A stretch of 37,667 bases of DNA, taken from contig JAJFHS010000027.1 in NCBI GenBank assembly GCA_021775475.1, positions 1 to 37,667 of the forward strand, written 5' to 3'. Below the pieces are notes generated by a model. It was not told the origin of the DNA, made no database searches, and saw only the letters and a program-made list of their open reading frames with translations. This DNA is from Hyphomicrobiales bacterium. GTDB lineage: Bacteria; Pseudomonadota; Alphaproteobacteria; Rhizobiales; JAJFHR01. Made by a program: the position numbers and the translations under genes. Below are positions 14,536 through 22,093 of this stretch, one piece after another (the first letter of the stretch is position 1; each line of letters opens with the position of its first letter).

Positions 14536-16575
14536 ATGAATAACTCCGGCAATTCCAATGAAGCTCTGGTGGTTTTTACTCCATCGGGCAAGCGTGGCCA
14601 CTTTGCTATTGGTACTTCAATTTTGGCAGCTGCGCGTAGTCTCGGTGTTGATCTTGATTCCGTGTGTGGCGGTCGCGGTATTTGCGGGCGTTGCCAGATC
14701 AAGCATACGGTGGGTGAGTTTGCCAAACACAAAATTTCCAGCGCGGCTGAAAACCTCTCCGGTTTGAGTGCAACTGAGCTGCGTTATGATGAAAAACGCG
14801 GGCTGAGAAAAAATTGCCGGTTGGGGTGTTCTTCCACGGTTCAGGGGAACTTGGTTATTGATGTGCCTGAGGAAAGCCAGGTGCATAAACAGGTTGTGCG
14901 CAAACGTGCAGAATTGCGCGACATAGAACTCAACCCGGTCACCAGGCTTTATTACCTCTCGGTTAAAGAGCCGGACATGCATAATCCGGCGGGCGATCTC
15001 GAACGCGTCTATGATGCGCTTGAGCAGCAATGGCAATTGAGTGGGCTCACCTGTGATTTTCGCATTATGTCGGGCCTGCAAAAGGCTTTGCGCCAGGGCA
15101 AGTGGAAGATAACTGTTGCCGTCCATCATCGCATTCCGCCTGATAATACGCTCGAAATTACCTCTGTCTGGCCGGGGTTCCATGATCGCGTCTATGGTCT
15201 GGCGGTGGATGTGGGTTCAACCACGATTGCAGCGCACCTGTGCAATCTGTCAACCGGTGAACTTATGGCTTCGGCCGGTCTGATGAACCCGCAAATCCGG
15301 TTTGGCGAAGACCTGATGAGCCGGGTGTCTTACGTCATGATGAACCCGGGCGGGGACGTGGAGATGACCGACGCCGTGCGCGACGCCATAAATGTGCTGG
15401 CCGGACAAGTGGCTGCTGAAGCGCGCATTGATCTTAATGATATTCTTGAAGCTGTTTTTGTCGGTAATCCGGTCATGCACCATTTGCTGCTGGGAATTGA
15501 TCCGGTTGAATTGGGGGGCGCACCCTTTGCGCTTGCCACAGGGTCAGCTATTACCCGCCCGGCACTGGAAATGGGGCTCAATTTGCAAGGTGGTGCGCGG
15601 TTTTATACGTTGCCGTGTATTGCCGGGCATGTAGGTGCAGATACAGCAGCTGTTATTCTGGCCGAAAACCCGCATTTGACGGAAGACATGCGTCTGATCA
15701 TCGATGTGGGGACCAATGCGGAAATTGTGCTGGGTAACAAGCACCGGTTGTTGGCGGCGAGTTCGCCAACGGGACCGGCGTTTGAAGGCGCGCAGATTTC
15801 ATGTGGACAACGCGCTGCACCGGGTGCAATTGAACGCGTGCGAATCGACCGCGAAACACTGGAGCCGGATTTTCAGGTTATCGGATGCAGCTTGTGGTTT
15901 TCAGAACCCGGATTTAACGAAACAACTGATGATATTGGCATTACCGGCATTTGCGGTTCGGGAATTATCGAAGTCATCGCGGAGATGTTTTTGAGTGGTA
16001 TTATTTCAGCCGACGGTATCATCCAGGGTGCTTTAAAGACAAAAACACCGCGCATTATCGCCGATGGCCGGACATTTTCCTATGTGGTGCATGATGGTGC
16101 CCAGCAGATTGTGATTACGCAAAATGATATTCGCGCCATTCAACTGGCCAAGGCGGCACTTTATGCCGGTGCGCGGTTGTTGATGGATCACATGGGCATT
16201 GATACGGTTGACCGCATAACTTTGGCGGGAGCTTTTGGCAGTCACATAGATGTTAAATATGCCATGGTTCTGGGGCTCATTCCAGATTGTGATCTGTCCC
16301 AGGTTGTATCTGCCGGTAACGCTGCGGGAACGGGAGCACGCATAGCCCTGTTGAATGGAGCAGCACGTGATGAAATTGAAGATCTGGTCAGGAAAATCGA
16401 GAAAATCGAAACTGCTCTGGAGCCAAGCTTTCAGGAACACTTTGTCGACGCTATGGCATTTCCCCATGCCAAAGCGAACTACCCCAATCTTGCCGCAGCA
16501 GTTACATTACCTGAGCGCGGCGAGATTGGAGGCGTTGATACACGCCCACCACGGCGACGGCGGCGGCGGCGCTGA
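14536..16575 (+). CDS. RamA/RACo-type corrinoid activase (2Fe-2S plus ASKHA domain)
   Basis: A 679-residue reductive activator of corrinoid proteins. The N-terminal plant-type [2Fe-2S] ferredoxin domain has Cys44, Cys50, Cys53 (VCGGRGICGRC) and Cys94 (RKNCRLGC). A linker leads to an ASKHA ATPase-like region starting LAVDVGSTTIAAHLCN near residue 220, with LIIDVGTNAEIVLG near 390, GSGIIEVIAE near 475 and TLAGAFGSHID near residue 560. Such proteins use ATP to reduce accidentally oxidised Co(II) back to Co(I). It directly follows the pterin-dependent methyltransferase, with close spacing. The tail ends in DTRPP followed by seven Arg residues, a feature shared with two other proteins of the locus. 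The electron source is unknown; the 4Fe-4S protein is a candidate. Confidence 0.92.
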   Translation: MNNSGNSNEALVVFTPSGKRGHFAIGTSILAAARSLGVDLDSVCGGRGICGRCQIKHTVGEFAKHKISSAAENLSGLSATELRYDEKRGLRKNCRLGCSSTVQGNLVIDVPEESQVHKQVVRKRAELRDIELNPVTRLYYLSVKEPDMHNPAGDLERVYDALEQQWQLSGLTCDFRIMSGLQKALRQGKWKITVAVHHRIPPDNTLEITSVWPGFHDRVYGLAVDVGSTTIAAHLCNLSTGELMASAGLMNPQIRFGEDLMSRVSYVMMNPGGDVEMTDAVRDAINVLAGQVAAEARIDLNDILEAVFVGNPVMHHLLLGIDPVELGGAPFALATGSAITRPALEMGLNLQGGARFYTLPCIAGHVGADTAAVILAENPHLTEDMRLIIDVGTNAEIVLGNKHRLLAASSPTGPAFEGAQISCGQRAAPGAIERVRIDRETLEPDFQVIGCSLWFSEPGFNETTDDIGITGICGSGIIEVIAEMFLSGIISADGIIQGALKTKTPRIIADGRTFSYVVHDGAQQIVITQNDIRAIQLAKAALYAGARLLMDHMGIDTVDRITLAGAFGSHIDVKYAMVLGLIPDCDLSQVVSAGNAAGTGARIALLNGAARDEIEDLVRKIEKIETALEPSFQEHFVDAMAFPHAKANYPNLAAAVTLPERGEIGGVDTRPPRRRRRRR

Positions 16576-16584
16576 AATATAGAT

Positions 16585-16779
16585 TTAAGCTTGTATATCA
16601 AAAATCCGAGCGGTTCCCGGTGGTGGAGAGGCTTTCACGCTTGAACGGCCTTCGGCTGATTCTTGAGCGGATGTTTCTCCGGCTTCTGATGCTTTTGACT
16701 CCGAGGCTTCATTAGAAGCGCCTGAAGATTGTGGTTTGGAAAATTGGATTGGCTGACTGCCAACTGCACTGATACTCAC
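16585..16779 (-). CDS. Small Ser/Ala/Glu-rich protein, unknown function
   Basis: A 64-residue frame starting at GTG with a GAGGGT ribosome site 6 bases upstream. The sequence begins SISAVGSQPIQFSK, is then dominated by Ser, Ala, Glu and Gly, and ends with PPPGTARIFDIQA. It is probably disordered and has no membrane segment or recognisable domain. It converges with the activase gene, with 9 bases between. The ribosome site and coherent composition favour a real gene, but low-complexity chance coding is possible. Confidence 0.45.
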   Translation of the reverse strand: MSISAVGSQPIQFSKPQSSGASNEASESKASEAGETSAQESAEGRSSVKASPPPGTARIFDIQA

Positions 16780-16950
16780 TTTACTACCCTCTATTCTGGT
16801 GGGATTCGGACAGGATCAAACTGCGATAGTGTCGAATTATATTTTGAAATGTATCCATGAAATATGGACGGGACAAACATATGTTGAAAAAATAAAAAAA
16901 AGTTAAAACCCGCCTATCGACCCATGATCTGGCCTATCATCACTTTGAAC

Positions 16951-16971
16951 GTGCACGGGTTGCACCTTTTT
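16951..16971 (+). terminator. Weak intrinsic terminator candidate
   Basis: GTGCA (16951-16955) and TGCAC (16961-16965) form a short stem followed by C and five T residues. It lies in the 282-base gap before the collagen-like gene, which otherwise shows only AT-rich DNA and a 10-base palindrome AACATATGTT at 16876. It could end an unseen short transcript; support is weak. Confidence 0.25.
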
Positions 16972-17061
16972 GTTGATTTTGGTGGCAACAGTGGTGTTCA
17001 ATGGGGTGAAATTCGATTAGAACAAACGGAAGTAAAATGAATACACTCAGGGAGACGTATA

Positions 17062-17517
17062 ATGGCGGATAACAGCTCGAACCAGCTTAAACAGGAAATT
17101 CTGGAAGAGGTGGGTCGTAAACAGAAAACCAGTGCCGTATGGATTATCCTGATCCTGGGTGTGCTTGGTGTTGGTGGATTTTTGATGATCAAGAATTCGC
17201 TCGAAAGCTATATTCAGGAACGAATTACCGCCAGTGCCGCTAGTTTCAAGGGAGAAAAAGGCGATGCCGGACCCCAGGGTACTGCCGGTGAAAAAGGTGA
17301 TACTGGAGCCCAGGGTGCCCAAGGTGCCACTGGTGAGCAAGGCGCCACCGGGCCACAAGGTGCTCAGGGTGAAGCCGGACCTCAGGGCCCAAAGGGCGAT
17401 GCCGGACCGCAGGGCCGCCGGGGCGCCACCGGACCTCAGGGTCCCCAGGGTGAGCCAGGACTGCAAGGACCTCAAGGTCCTCAAGGCCAAAAAGGTGACC
17501 CTGGAAACCCCGGATAA
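17062..17517 (+). CDS. Membrane-anchored collagen-like protein
   Basis: A 151-residue protein in three parts. A polar N-terminal segment (1-23) precedes one membrane helix (about 24-43, [20 protein letters not shown]). A short linker (44-63) follows, and then 29 uninterrupted Gly-X-Y triplets run from GEKGDAGPQ to the final Gly. With no cleavable signal, the N-terminus should stay in the cytoplasm and the triple helix project into the periplasm. Triplets such as GPQ, GEK and GDA favour a stable non-hydroxylated helix, as in other bacterial collagen-like proteins. There is no C-terminal capping or adhesion domain; the protein stops within the repeat. A GGGAG ribosome site precedes the ATG. It is monocistronic with its own terminator. 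Function is unknown. Confidence 0.85.
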   Translation: MADNSSNQLKQEILEEVGRKQKTSAVWIILILGVLGVGGFLMIKNSLESYIQERITASAASFKGEKGDAGPQGTAGEKGDTGAQGAQGATGEQGATGPQGAQGEAGPQGPKGDAGPQGRRGATGPQGPQGEPGLQGPQGPQGQKGDPGNPG

Positions 17518-17538
17518 GTTTTTCTCTCGGGAAATTTA

Positions 17539-17578
17539 AAAAAATGGCTGGAATCTTAACGGGTTGCAGCCATTTTTT
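17539..17578. terminator. Bidirectional intrinsic terminator
   Basis: A 12-bp inverted repeat (AAAAAATGGCTG and CAGCCATTTTTT) with a 16-base loop lies between the collagen-like gene and the converging thi operon. The A-run on one side and T-run on the other let it work in both directions. A second, T-less hairpin (CGAGAG-GTG-CTCTCG) follows at 17601-17615. Confidence 0.8.
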
Positions 17579-17678
17579 GTGGAAATGATTCTACTGTGAT
17601 CGAGAGGTGCTCTCGGGCCTGACTCGCCGTGAGTTCCAATTGTGACTATGACGATACGCATTGGCGTGTCCTCGAGCT

Positions 17679-18290
17679 TCAGTTGCGTTTGTTAAACAAC
17701 TCCAGCCATTGCGCAACGCGTGCTTCGGGGGTGGGGTTGAAAACCACATCCGTGACCACGGCGATGACATCTGCGCCAGCGTCAAGCACCAGGGGCGCGC
17801 GTTCAAGGGTGATGCCACCAATGCCAATTAGAGGACAGGCGATTTTGGCTTTCCATTTGGCAACGCGCGCGAGCCCTTGTGGTTGATAGCGCATGATCTT
17901 GAGTGTGGTTTCATAGACTGGACCTAAAGCGATATGGTCCGGGTTCCAGGTGAGGGCGCGGGTCAACTCATCTCCTGTGTGGGTGCTGATACCCAGCTTT
18001 ACCCCGGATTTTTGAATTATGCTTTTGTCAGCCTTATCAATATCTTCCTGGCCCAAGTGAATGAATTCGGCGTCGTGTTCAAGGGCTACCTGCCAGTAAT
18101 CATTGATGACCATCTGGCAGTCATAACGTTTGGCAAGCGCTATTGCATCGCGGATGGGGCCGGTTACTTCGGCAACGGATTTGTCTTTGATGCGCAGTTG
18201 GATGGTTTTAACACCCAGAGGCAAAAGCCTTGCCACCCACTCATAGCTGTCAACGATGGGATAAAACCCATAAACGCCTTTGGTTTTCAT
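17679..18290 (-). CDS. thiE: Thiamine phosphate synthase
   Basis: A 203-residue TIM-barrel enzyme that joins HMP pyrophosphate to the thiazole phosphate carboxylate to give thiamine phosphate. Family marks are [12 protein letters not shown] near residue 27, the active-site [10 protein letters not shown] near 61, GVHLGQED-like [10 protein letters not shown] near 76, LGISTHT near 97, [13 protein letters not shown] near 119 and [12 protein letters not shown] near residue 152. The ATG overlaps the thiG stop by 4 bases, so it is the last gene of thiOSGE. The length is normal. Divergence from canonical motifs (Trp in NDYW) is slight. Confidence 0.9.
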   Translation of the reverse strand: MKTKGVYGFYPIVDSYEWVARLLPLGVKTIQLRIKDKSVAEVTGPIRDAIALAKRYDCQMVINDYWQVALEHDAEFIHLGQEDIDKADKSIIQKSGVKLGISTHTGDELTRALTWNPDHIALGPVYETTLKIMRYQPQGLARVAKWKAKIACPLIGIGGITLERAPLVLDAGADVIAVVTDVVFNPTPEARVAQWLELFNKRN

Positions 18291-19084
18291 GTGTTTTGCT
18301 CAGCCTTCCAAAAAGGTGTACCAATTTCGGGTGTGCTGGGTTGGGCAAAATCACGGACCGGCATGATACCGGCGTTGGCGGCGAGAAAGCCCGCTTCAAC
18401 AGCGCGGGCAAATCCTTGTGCCATGGCAACAGGATTGCCGGCTTCGGCGATTGCTGTGTTGAGCAAGACGCCGTCAAAGCCCAATTCCATCGCCTGGGCT
18501 GCATGGGACGGTGCGCCAAGGCCGGCATCAACCAGAAGTTTTACTTCGGGAAAACGTGCTCGCAGGGTTTTGAGGGCGGGGATATTATTGAGGCCCTGGC
18601 CTGAACCAATAGGTGCCCCCCACGGCATGAGAATATCGCAGCCGGTGGCGACAAGTTCTCGCGCCAGCACCAGATCATCGGTTGTATAGGGGAAAACCGT
18701 GAAGCCCTTTTCGTTTAAAATGGCAGAAGCTTCGACAAGTTTAAAAATATCCGGTTGCAGGGTGTAATCATCGCCAATGACTTCGAGCTTTATCCAGTCA
18801 GTGTCAAAAACCTCACGCGCCATTTCAGCCGTTGTCACAGCCTCGTCCACGGTGTGGCAGCCCGCTGTATTGGGTAAAACATGGATGCCGAGATCGCGGA
18901 TCAATTGCCAGAAGTGCTGTCCGGCTTTGCTGGTGGCGGATTCGCGCCGCAGCGAGACGGTGATGACTTCTGCCTTGGAAGCGTTTACTGCTTTTGCCAG
19001 AATATCGGGTGATGAATAACGCGCCGAGCCGATAAACAGACGTGATTGCAGCGTTTTTCCGCCAATTGTCCAGGTTGAGTCCAT
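18287..19084 (-). CDS. thiG: Thiazole synthase
   Basis: A 265-residue TIM-barrel enzyme that builds the thiazole phosphate from deoxyxylulose phosphate, dehydroglycine (from ThiO) and the sulfur on ThiS thiocarboxylate. The Schiff-base lysine is Lys99 in [10 protein letters not shown]. Other marks are [11 protein letters not shown] near the start, [14 protein letters not shown] near residue 70, [15 protein letters not shown] near residue 174 and [19 protein letters not shown] near residue 205. Its ribosome site (GGGAGGA) is formed by the codons for the essential C-terminal Gly-Gly of ThiS. It overlaps thiE by 4 bases. Confidence 0.95.
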   Translation of the reverse strand: MDSTWTIGGKTLQSRLFIGSARYSSPDILAKAVNASKAEVITVSLRRESATSKAGQHFWQLIRDLGIHVLPNTAGCHTVDEAVTTAEMAREVFDTDWIKLEVIGDDYTLQPDIFKLVEASAILNEKGFTVFPYTTDDLVLARELVATGCDILMPWGAPIGSGQGLNNIPALKTLRARFPEVKLLVDAGLGAPSHAAQAMELGFDGVLLNTAIAEAGNPVAMAQGFARAVEAGFLAANAGIMPVRDFAQPSTPEIGTPFWKAEQNT

Positions 19085-19087
19085 GGT

Positions 19088-19285
19088 CTATCCTCCCTGC
19101 ATTGGAGATACGATTTCGATTGCGTCACCGTCTTTGACAACCTGCCTGCCATAGGTGGTGCGCGGAATAAAGGCGCCGTTGAGGGCAACCGCGATATTCT
19201 TGCCAAAGCCTTTGCTGATCAATAACTGATCAATTGTCTGGGGTTGGGGCAGGGATTGTTGTTCCCCGTTAATGGTAATGGTCAT
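19088..19285 (-). CDS. thiS: Sulfur carrier protein ThiS
   Basis: A 65-residue ubiquitin-like sulfur carrier for thiazole synthesis. The protein ends MQGG, the Gly-Gly tail that is adenylated and thiocarboxylated before delivering sulfur to ThiG. The sequence GFGKNIAVALNGAFIPRTTY and the VKDGDAIEIVSPMQGG close are typical. The start overlaps the thiO stop (ATGA type), so translation is coupled. No thiF or thiC is in the window; these are presumably elsewhere. Confidence 0.93.
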   Translation of the reverse strand: MTITINGEQQSLPQPQTIDQLLISKGFGKNIAVALNGAFIPRTTYGRQVVKDGDAIEIVSPMQGG

Positions 19286-20370
19286 GCGGCAACCTCAAAG
19301 ATTTGTGCATAACGATTTGATGGATTTCCGGTTGCCATAAACTGGCTCAGTTCCAGGGCAATTTTGGGAGCCAGCAAGTAGCCGTGGCGATAAAGACCGT
19401 TGGCGCTGAGCAGGTTATCATTGACCTCAATATGCGGCAGATTGTCAGGATAAGCTGGTCGCAGGTTTGAATTGAGTTCGACAATAAGTGCTTCACCGAA
19501 GGCTGGATGAAGCGAATAAGCTGCTGACAGCAATTCGAGCCCTGAGCGCACGGTGACACCATTATTATCCTCATTTTCAATCGAGGTCGCACCGATTAAA
19601 AACAGGTTATCGGTGCGCGGGATAATATAAATGGGATAGCGCGGGTGCAGCAGCCGCACCGGGCGGTTGAAACTGACTTCCGGCGTTTCAATTATGATGA
19701 TCTCGCCCTTGACGCCGCGCAGCGTAGGCTTGTCGCAGCGCGCGCCCAATCCACGGCAGTCTATTATCCATCGGAACGCCTGAGTCTCGCCGTTGACGCT
19801 GAGATGACTGCTGTCAACAATTGAGGTTTCGGTGTTAAAGTGAAATGTAACGCCTTGTTTTATCAGGTGTTGTTGTAATATCGGCATCAAAGAGCGCGGG
19901 TCTACCTGACCTTCGCGCTCGACAAAAAACCCCTGCCTGAAACGACCTGAAAGGGCAGGTTCAAGCGCGTCGATTTCCTCGCCCGTGACTTTCCTCAATC
20001 CATCACCGCCACCGGCGATCTTTACCTTGTGGGCGAAGCGGTCGAGTTCGTTTTTGTCTGAGCTGTGGGCTAAAACGAGGCTGCCGTTTTCCTGATAATC
20101 GAGAGAGGGTCCAAGTTCTGCGGCAATGTCGCGCCACAACTCCAGCGCATCCAGTCCCAGATCGCCAATCAGCTTTTCGGTACCATCCAACTCGCAAAAA
20201 GGCGCCAGCATGCCGCCGGCCACATAAGACGTTGCATGTTCCAGTGAGACATTGCCGCGCTCGTAGATGGCGCAAGTATGACCGCTTTTCTGCAGGAAGT
20301 AAGCAGCCATCAGTCCCATGACGCCAGCGCCTATTATGGCAGTGTGGTTATTGTGAAGCTTGTGGTCGAT
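19282..20370 (-). CDS. thiO: Glycine oxidase ThiO (start codon uncertain)
   Basis: An FAD-dependent DAO-family glycine oxidase that supplies dehydroglycine for thiazole synthesis. The ADP motif IIGAGVMGLMAAYFL, the ASYVAGGMLAPFCE loop about 35 residues on, and the C-terminal NGLYRHGYLLAPKIALEL that completes the FAD site are all present. The open frame continues upstream straight through the TPP riboswitch, so the true start must lie after it. No ATG, GTG or TTG occurs in frame between the riboswitch and the FAD motif. I mark the ATC at 20370, which sits 10 bases after the GGAGGG at the riboswitch end and gives about 362 residues, a normal length. A C-to-G change at 20368 would make it ATG, so a sequencing error is possible. 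Confidence 0.8.
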   Translation of the reverse strand: MDHKLHNNHTAIIGAGVMGLMAAYFLQKSGHTCAIYERGNVSLEHATSYVAGGMLAPFCELDGTEKLIGDLGLDALELWRDIAAELGPSLDYQENGSLVLAHSSDKNELDRFAHKVKIAGGGDGLRKVTGEEIDALEPALSGRFRQGFFVEREGQVDPRSLMPILQQHLIKQGVTFHFNTETSIVDSSHLSVNGETQAFRWIIDCRGLGARCDKPTLRGVKGEIIIIETPEVSFNRPVRLLHPRYPIYIIPRTDNLFLIGATSIENEDNNGVTVRSGLELLSAAYSLHPAFGEALIVELNSNLRPAYPDNLPHIEVNDNLLSANGLYRHGYLLAPKIALELSQFMATGNPSNRYAQIFEVAA

Positions 20371-20379
20371 GCTACACTC

Positions 20380-20483
20380 TCCCTCCGCTGGTGCGAACCA
20401 GATCAGGTTGTTAGGGTATCTCTCAGCCGGCGGCCTGGACATGAGGTTTAAAATCCTCGAATCTCTGACCGGCACCCCTGGTG
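20380..20483 (-). promoter_or_regulatory. TPP riboswitch controlling thiOSGE
   Basis: Read on the minus strand, this leader has the thiamine pyrophosphate aptamer core in order: AGGGGTGCC (about 20480), an extended P3 arm of about 46 bases with a GAGG/CCTC stem, GGCTGAGAGATACCC (about 20427-20413), AACCTGATCTGG (from about 20408) and CACCAGCGGAGGGA (about 20380). The closing GGAGGG would also be the ribosome site of thiO, so binding of TPP probably hides it and blocks translation. No clear terminator hairpin is seen between aptamer and gene. Confidence 0.92.
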
Positions 20484-20497
20484 AACAGTTGCTAAGG

Positions 20498-20526
20498 AAC
20501 TTATTGTGCTAAAGCCCTCGCGTCAA
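20498..20526 (-). promoter_or_regulatory. Possible promoter of the thi operon
   Basis: On the minus strand TTGACG (20526-20521) and a weak TAAGTT (20503-20498) are 17 bases apart and lie just upstream of the riboswitch, where the operon promoter must be. The -10 match is poor. Confidence 0.35.
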
Positions 20527-20560
20527 TAAAACCTTCAAATCCATCCACATTCGTATACGA

Positions 20561-21427
20561 CTATCGAACCTGGAGTTTTCTGCCGACGGCTACCACAGCG
20601 ACAACAAAACTGGCGAAGCCAACGGTCATCCAGGTCAATGGTTCATTCAATATAATCGCCGCCGCCGCCAATGTGATGAAGGGTTGCAAAAGCTGAAGTT
20701 GTCCAACGCGGGCAATGCCGCTTAGTACCATGCCCTTGTTCCAGGCGAAAAATCCTAAAAACTGGCTGAAAACGGAGACATATATAAAAGACATCCAGAC
20801 ATTGAATGACACGGATTGGGGCAGATCCGGTGCGACATACAGAACCGGTGGAATGAGAACAGGCAAAGATATAACAAGCGCCCAGGAGATGACGTTTGAG
20901 CCGCCAAGCGTTTTGCTTAACCGGCCACCAATGGCATAGCCGGTGGCCGCACTCAGCACTGAGGCGACCAGCAGGATATCAGCAAGCTGCAGTTTAAACC
21001 CGCCTTCGAGGATGGCAAACAGGACGACGGCGGCAGCGCCAATCGTGCTGCACGCCCAAAAGGCTAAAGAGGGGCGTTCACCGGCAAAAATGGCGCTGGC
21101 AGCAACTGTGGCGAGAGGGAGGATACCAAGCATGACACCACCGTGCGAGGCGGGGGTATATTGCATGGCTATGGCTGAGAGCAGGGGGAAGCCAAAGATG
21201 ATACCGGCAGCGGTTATTGCCAACTTTTTGAACTCGGCTGCGTCCGGCCGCCGGGCTTTGGTGATGAACAGATAAAGTGCAGCGAGCATAGCGGCAATGA
21301 TGGCGCGGCCAAGACCAACTGTGATGGCATCAAGCTCGCTCACCGCAATCCGGGTTGCAGGCAAGGTAAGCCCGAAAATGATCACACCTGTCAGGCCAAA
21401 CATCAGCCCTTTGAAGTCTTGCGACAT
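20561..21427 (-). CDS. DMT-superfamily (EamA) permease
   Basis: A 288-residue membrane protein with ten predicted helices in two EamA repeats, the usual layout and length of drug/metabolite transporters. The first repeat begins GLTGVIIFGLTLPATRIAV, and the second holds FFAWNKGMVLSGIARVGQLQLLQPF, the common GxxRAxxLQxLxPxxA-like close of this family. Such carriers export or import small metabolites. Being next to the thi operon could hint at thiamine precursor transport, but the riboswitch lies between the two on the same strand and would not cover this upstream gene. The substrate cannot be assigned. Confidence 0.8.
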   Translation of the reverse strand: MSQDFKGLMFGLTGVIIFGLTLPATRIAVSELDAITVGLGRAIIAAMLAALYLFITKARRPDAAEFKKLAITAAGIIFGFPLLSAIAMQYTPASHGGVMLGILPLATVAASAIFAGERPSLAFWACSTIGAAAVVLFAILEGGFKLQLADILLVASVLSAATGYAIGGRLSKTLGGSNVISWALVISLPVLIPPVLYVAPDLPQSVSFNVWMSFIYVSVFSQFLGFFAWNKGMVLSGIARVGQLQLLQPFITLAAAAIILNEPLTWMTVGFASFVVAVVAVGRKLQVR

Positions 21428-21553
21428 GATTGGATTTCGCTACGTCATGGATGGGTGAAACTGACGAATAGTGCGCGAGAAAATGCCTTCAGATCAAACA
21501 GTTTTATTACTGTATCAATAAATTGGTTCAATCGGAAAACCGGGGGTTCTTGG

Positions 21554-21943
21554 TTATCTGGCAGCGTTGCGGGTTTTTGCCGAGTTCAGGTAGAAACCAT
21601 AGAGGGCTACCAGGCCGACGGCGGCAAAAGATATGCGCAAGGCATATTTGAATTCAAGCCAGATTAACACGGCAGAAAAGGCCAGTGCCAATATGGCGAT
21701 AGTGGTTTTTGGCGAAGGGCCAATCTGGCCGCTACGCACATACAATGCGTAAGCCACGACGCCTAGAGAGGCAAACAACATCGGGAACAGGAAATAGTCG
21801 AGCCCGCCGATGAGACCGGAAAGTCCGACGCCGACAAACGCAATAACCAACAGAGGGGTAAAGCAGCAAACTGCTGCAATCATACTGCCGATAATCCCGC
21901 GTTTTAGCAGCTTATTGTCCTGTGGTTGCGTGACATCATTCAT
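21554..21943 (-). CDS. MerF/MerT-like membrane protein, probable Hg2+ or metal transporter
   Basis: A 129-residue protein with about four membrane helices. The first helix contains Cys26-Cys27 followed by Phe-Thr-Pro (AAVCCFTPLLV), the vicinal Cys pair plus Pro that takes Hg2+ in MerF and MerT. Then comes GVGLSGLIGGLDYFLFPML, also family-like. The second Cys pair of MerF/MerT is missing and the C-terminal half adds two more helices, so it is not a canonical MerF. I start it at 21943 (MNDVTQ); a longer frame to 21994 would run into the promoter. The MerR-type promoter just upstream supports metal control. No merR, merP or merA gene is nearby. Confidence 0.7.
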   Translation of the reverse strand: MNDVTQPQDNKLLKRGIIGSMIAAVCCFTPLLVIAFVGVGLSGLIGGLDYFLFPMLFASLGVVAYALYVRSGQIGPSPKTTIAILALAFSAVLIWLEFKYALRISFAAVGLVALYGFYLNSAKTRNAAR

Positions 21944-21975
21944 GAAAAAAATCCCGGATTGTTGAAATCGCCAGT

Positions 21976-22006
21976 AGTGTAAACCCTGTAGCAACTACAG
22001 GGTAAA
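21976..22006 (-). promoter_or_regulatory. MerR-family regulated promoter
   Basis: On the minus strand a TTTACC -35 (22006-22001) and a TACACT -10 (21981-21976) are separated by 19 bases, the overlong spacer diagnostic of MerR-type activation. The spacer is filled by a perfect dyad at 22003-21983 with arms ACCCTGTAG and CTACAGGGT around TTG, very like operators of Cd/Pb/Hg/Cu-responsive MerR proteins. It drives the MerF-like gene 33 bases downstream. Confidence 0.85.
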
Positions 22007-22093
22007 GAGAAAAATATTGTGACTTTTTGATGCCGGAGAGCGACCACGAGATTGATCAATACTTTTATTCAAGACTCATCTAAACTGGTGCCC

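Noticed and set aside
17601..17615. Second terminator for the thi operon
   Set aside because: The CGAGAG-GTG-CTCTCG hairpin has no T-run on either strand; the stem at 17539-17578 explains termination better.
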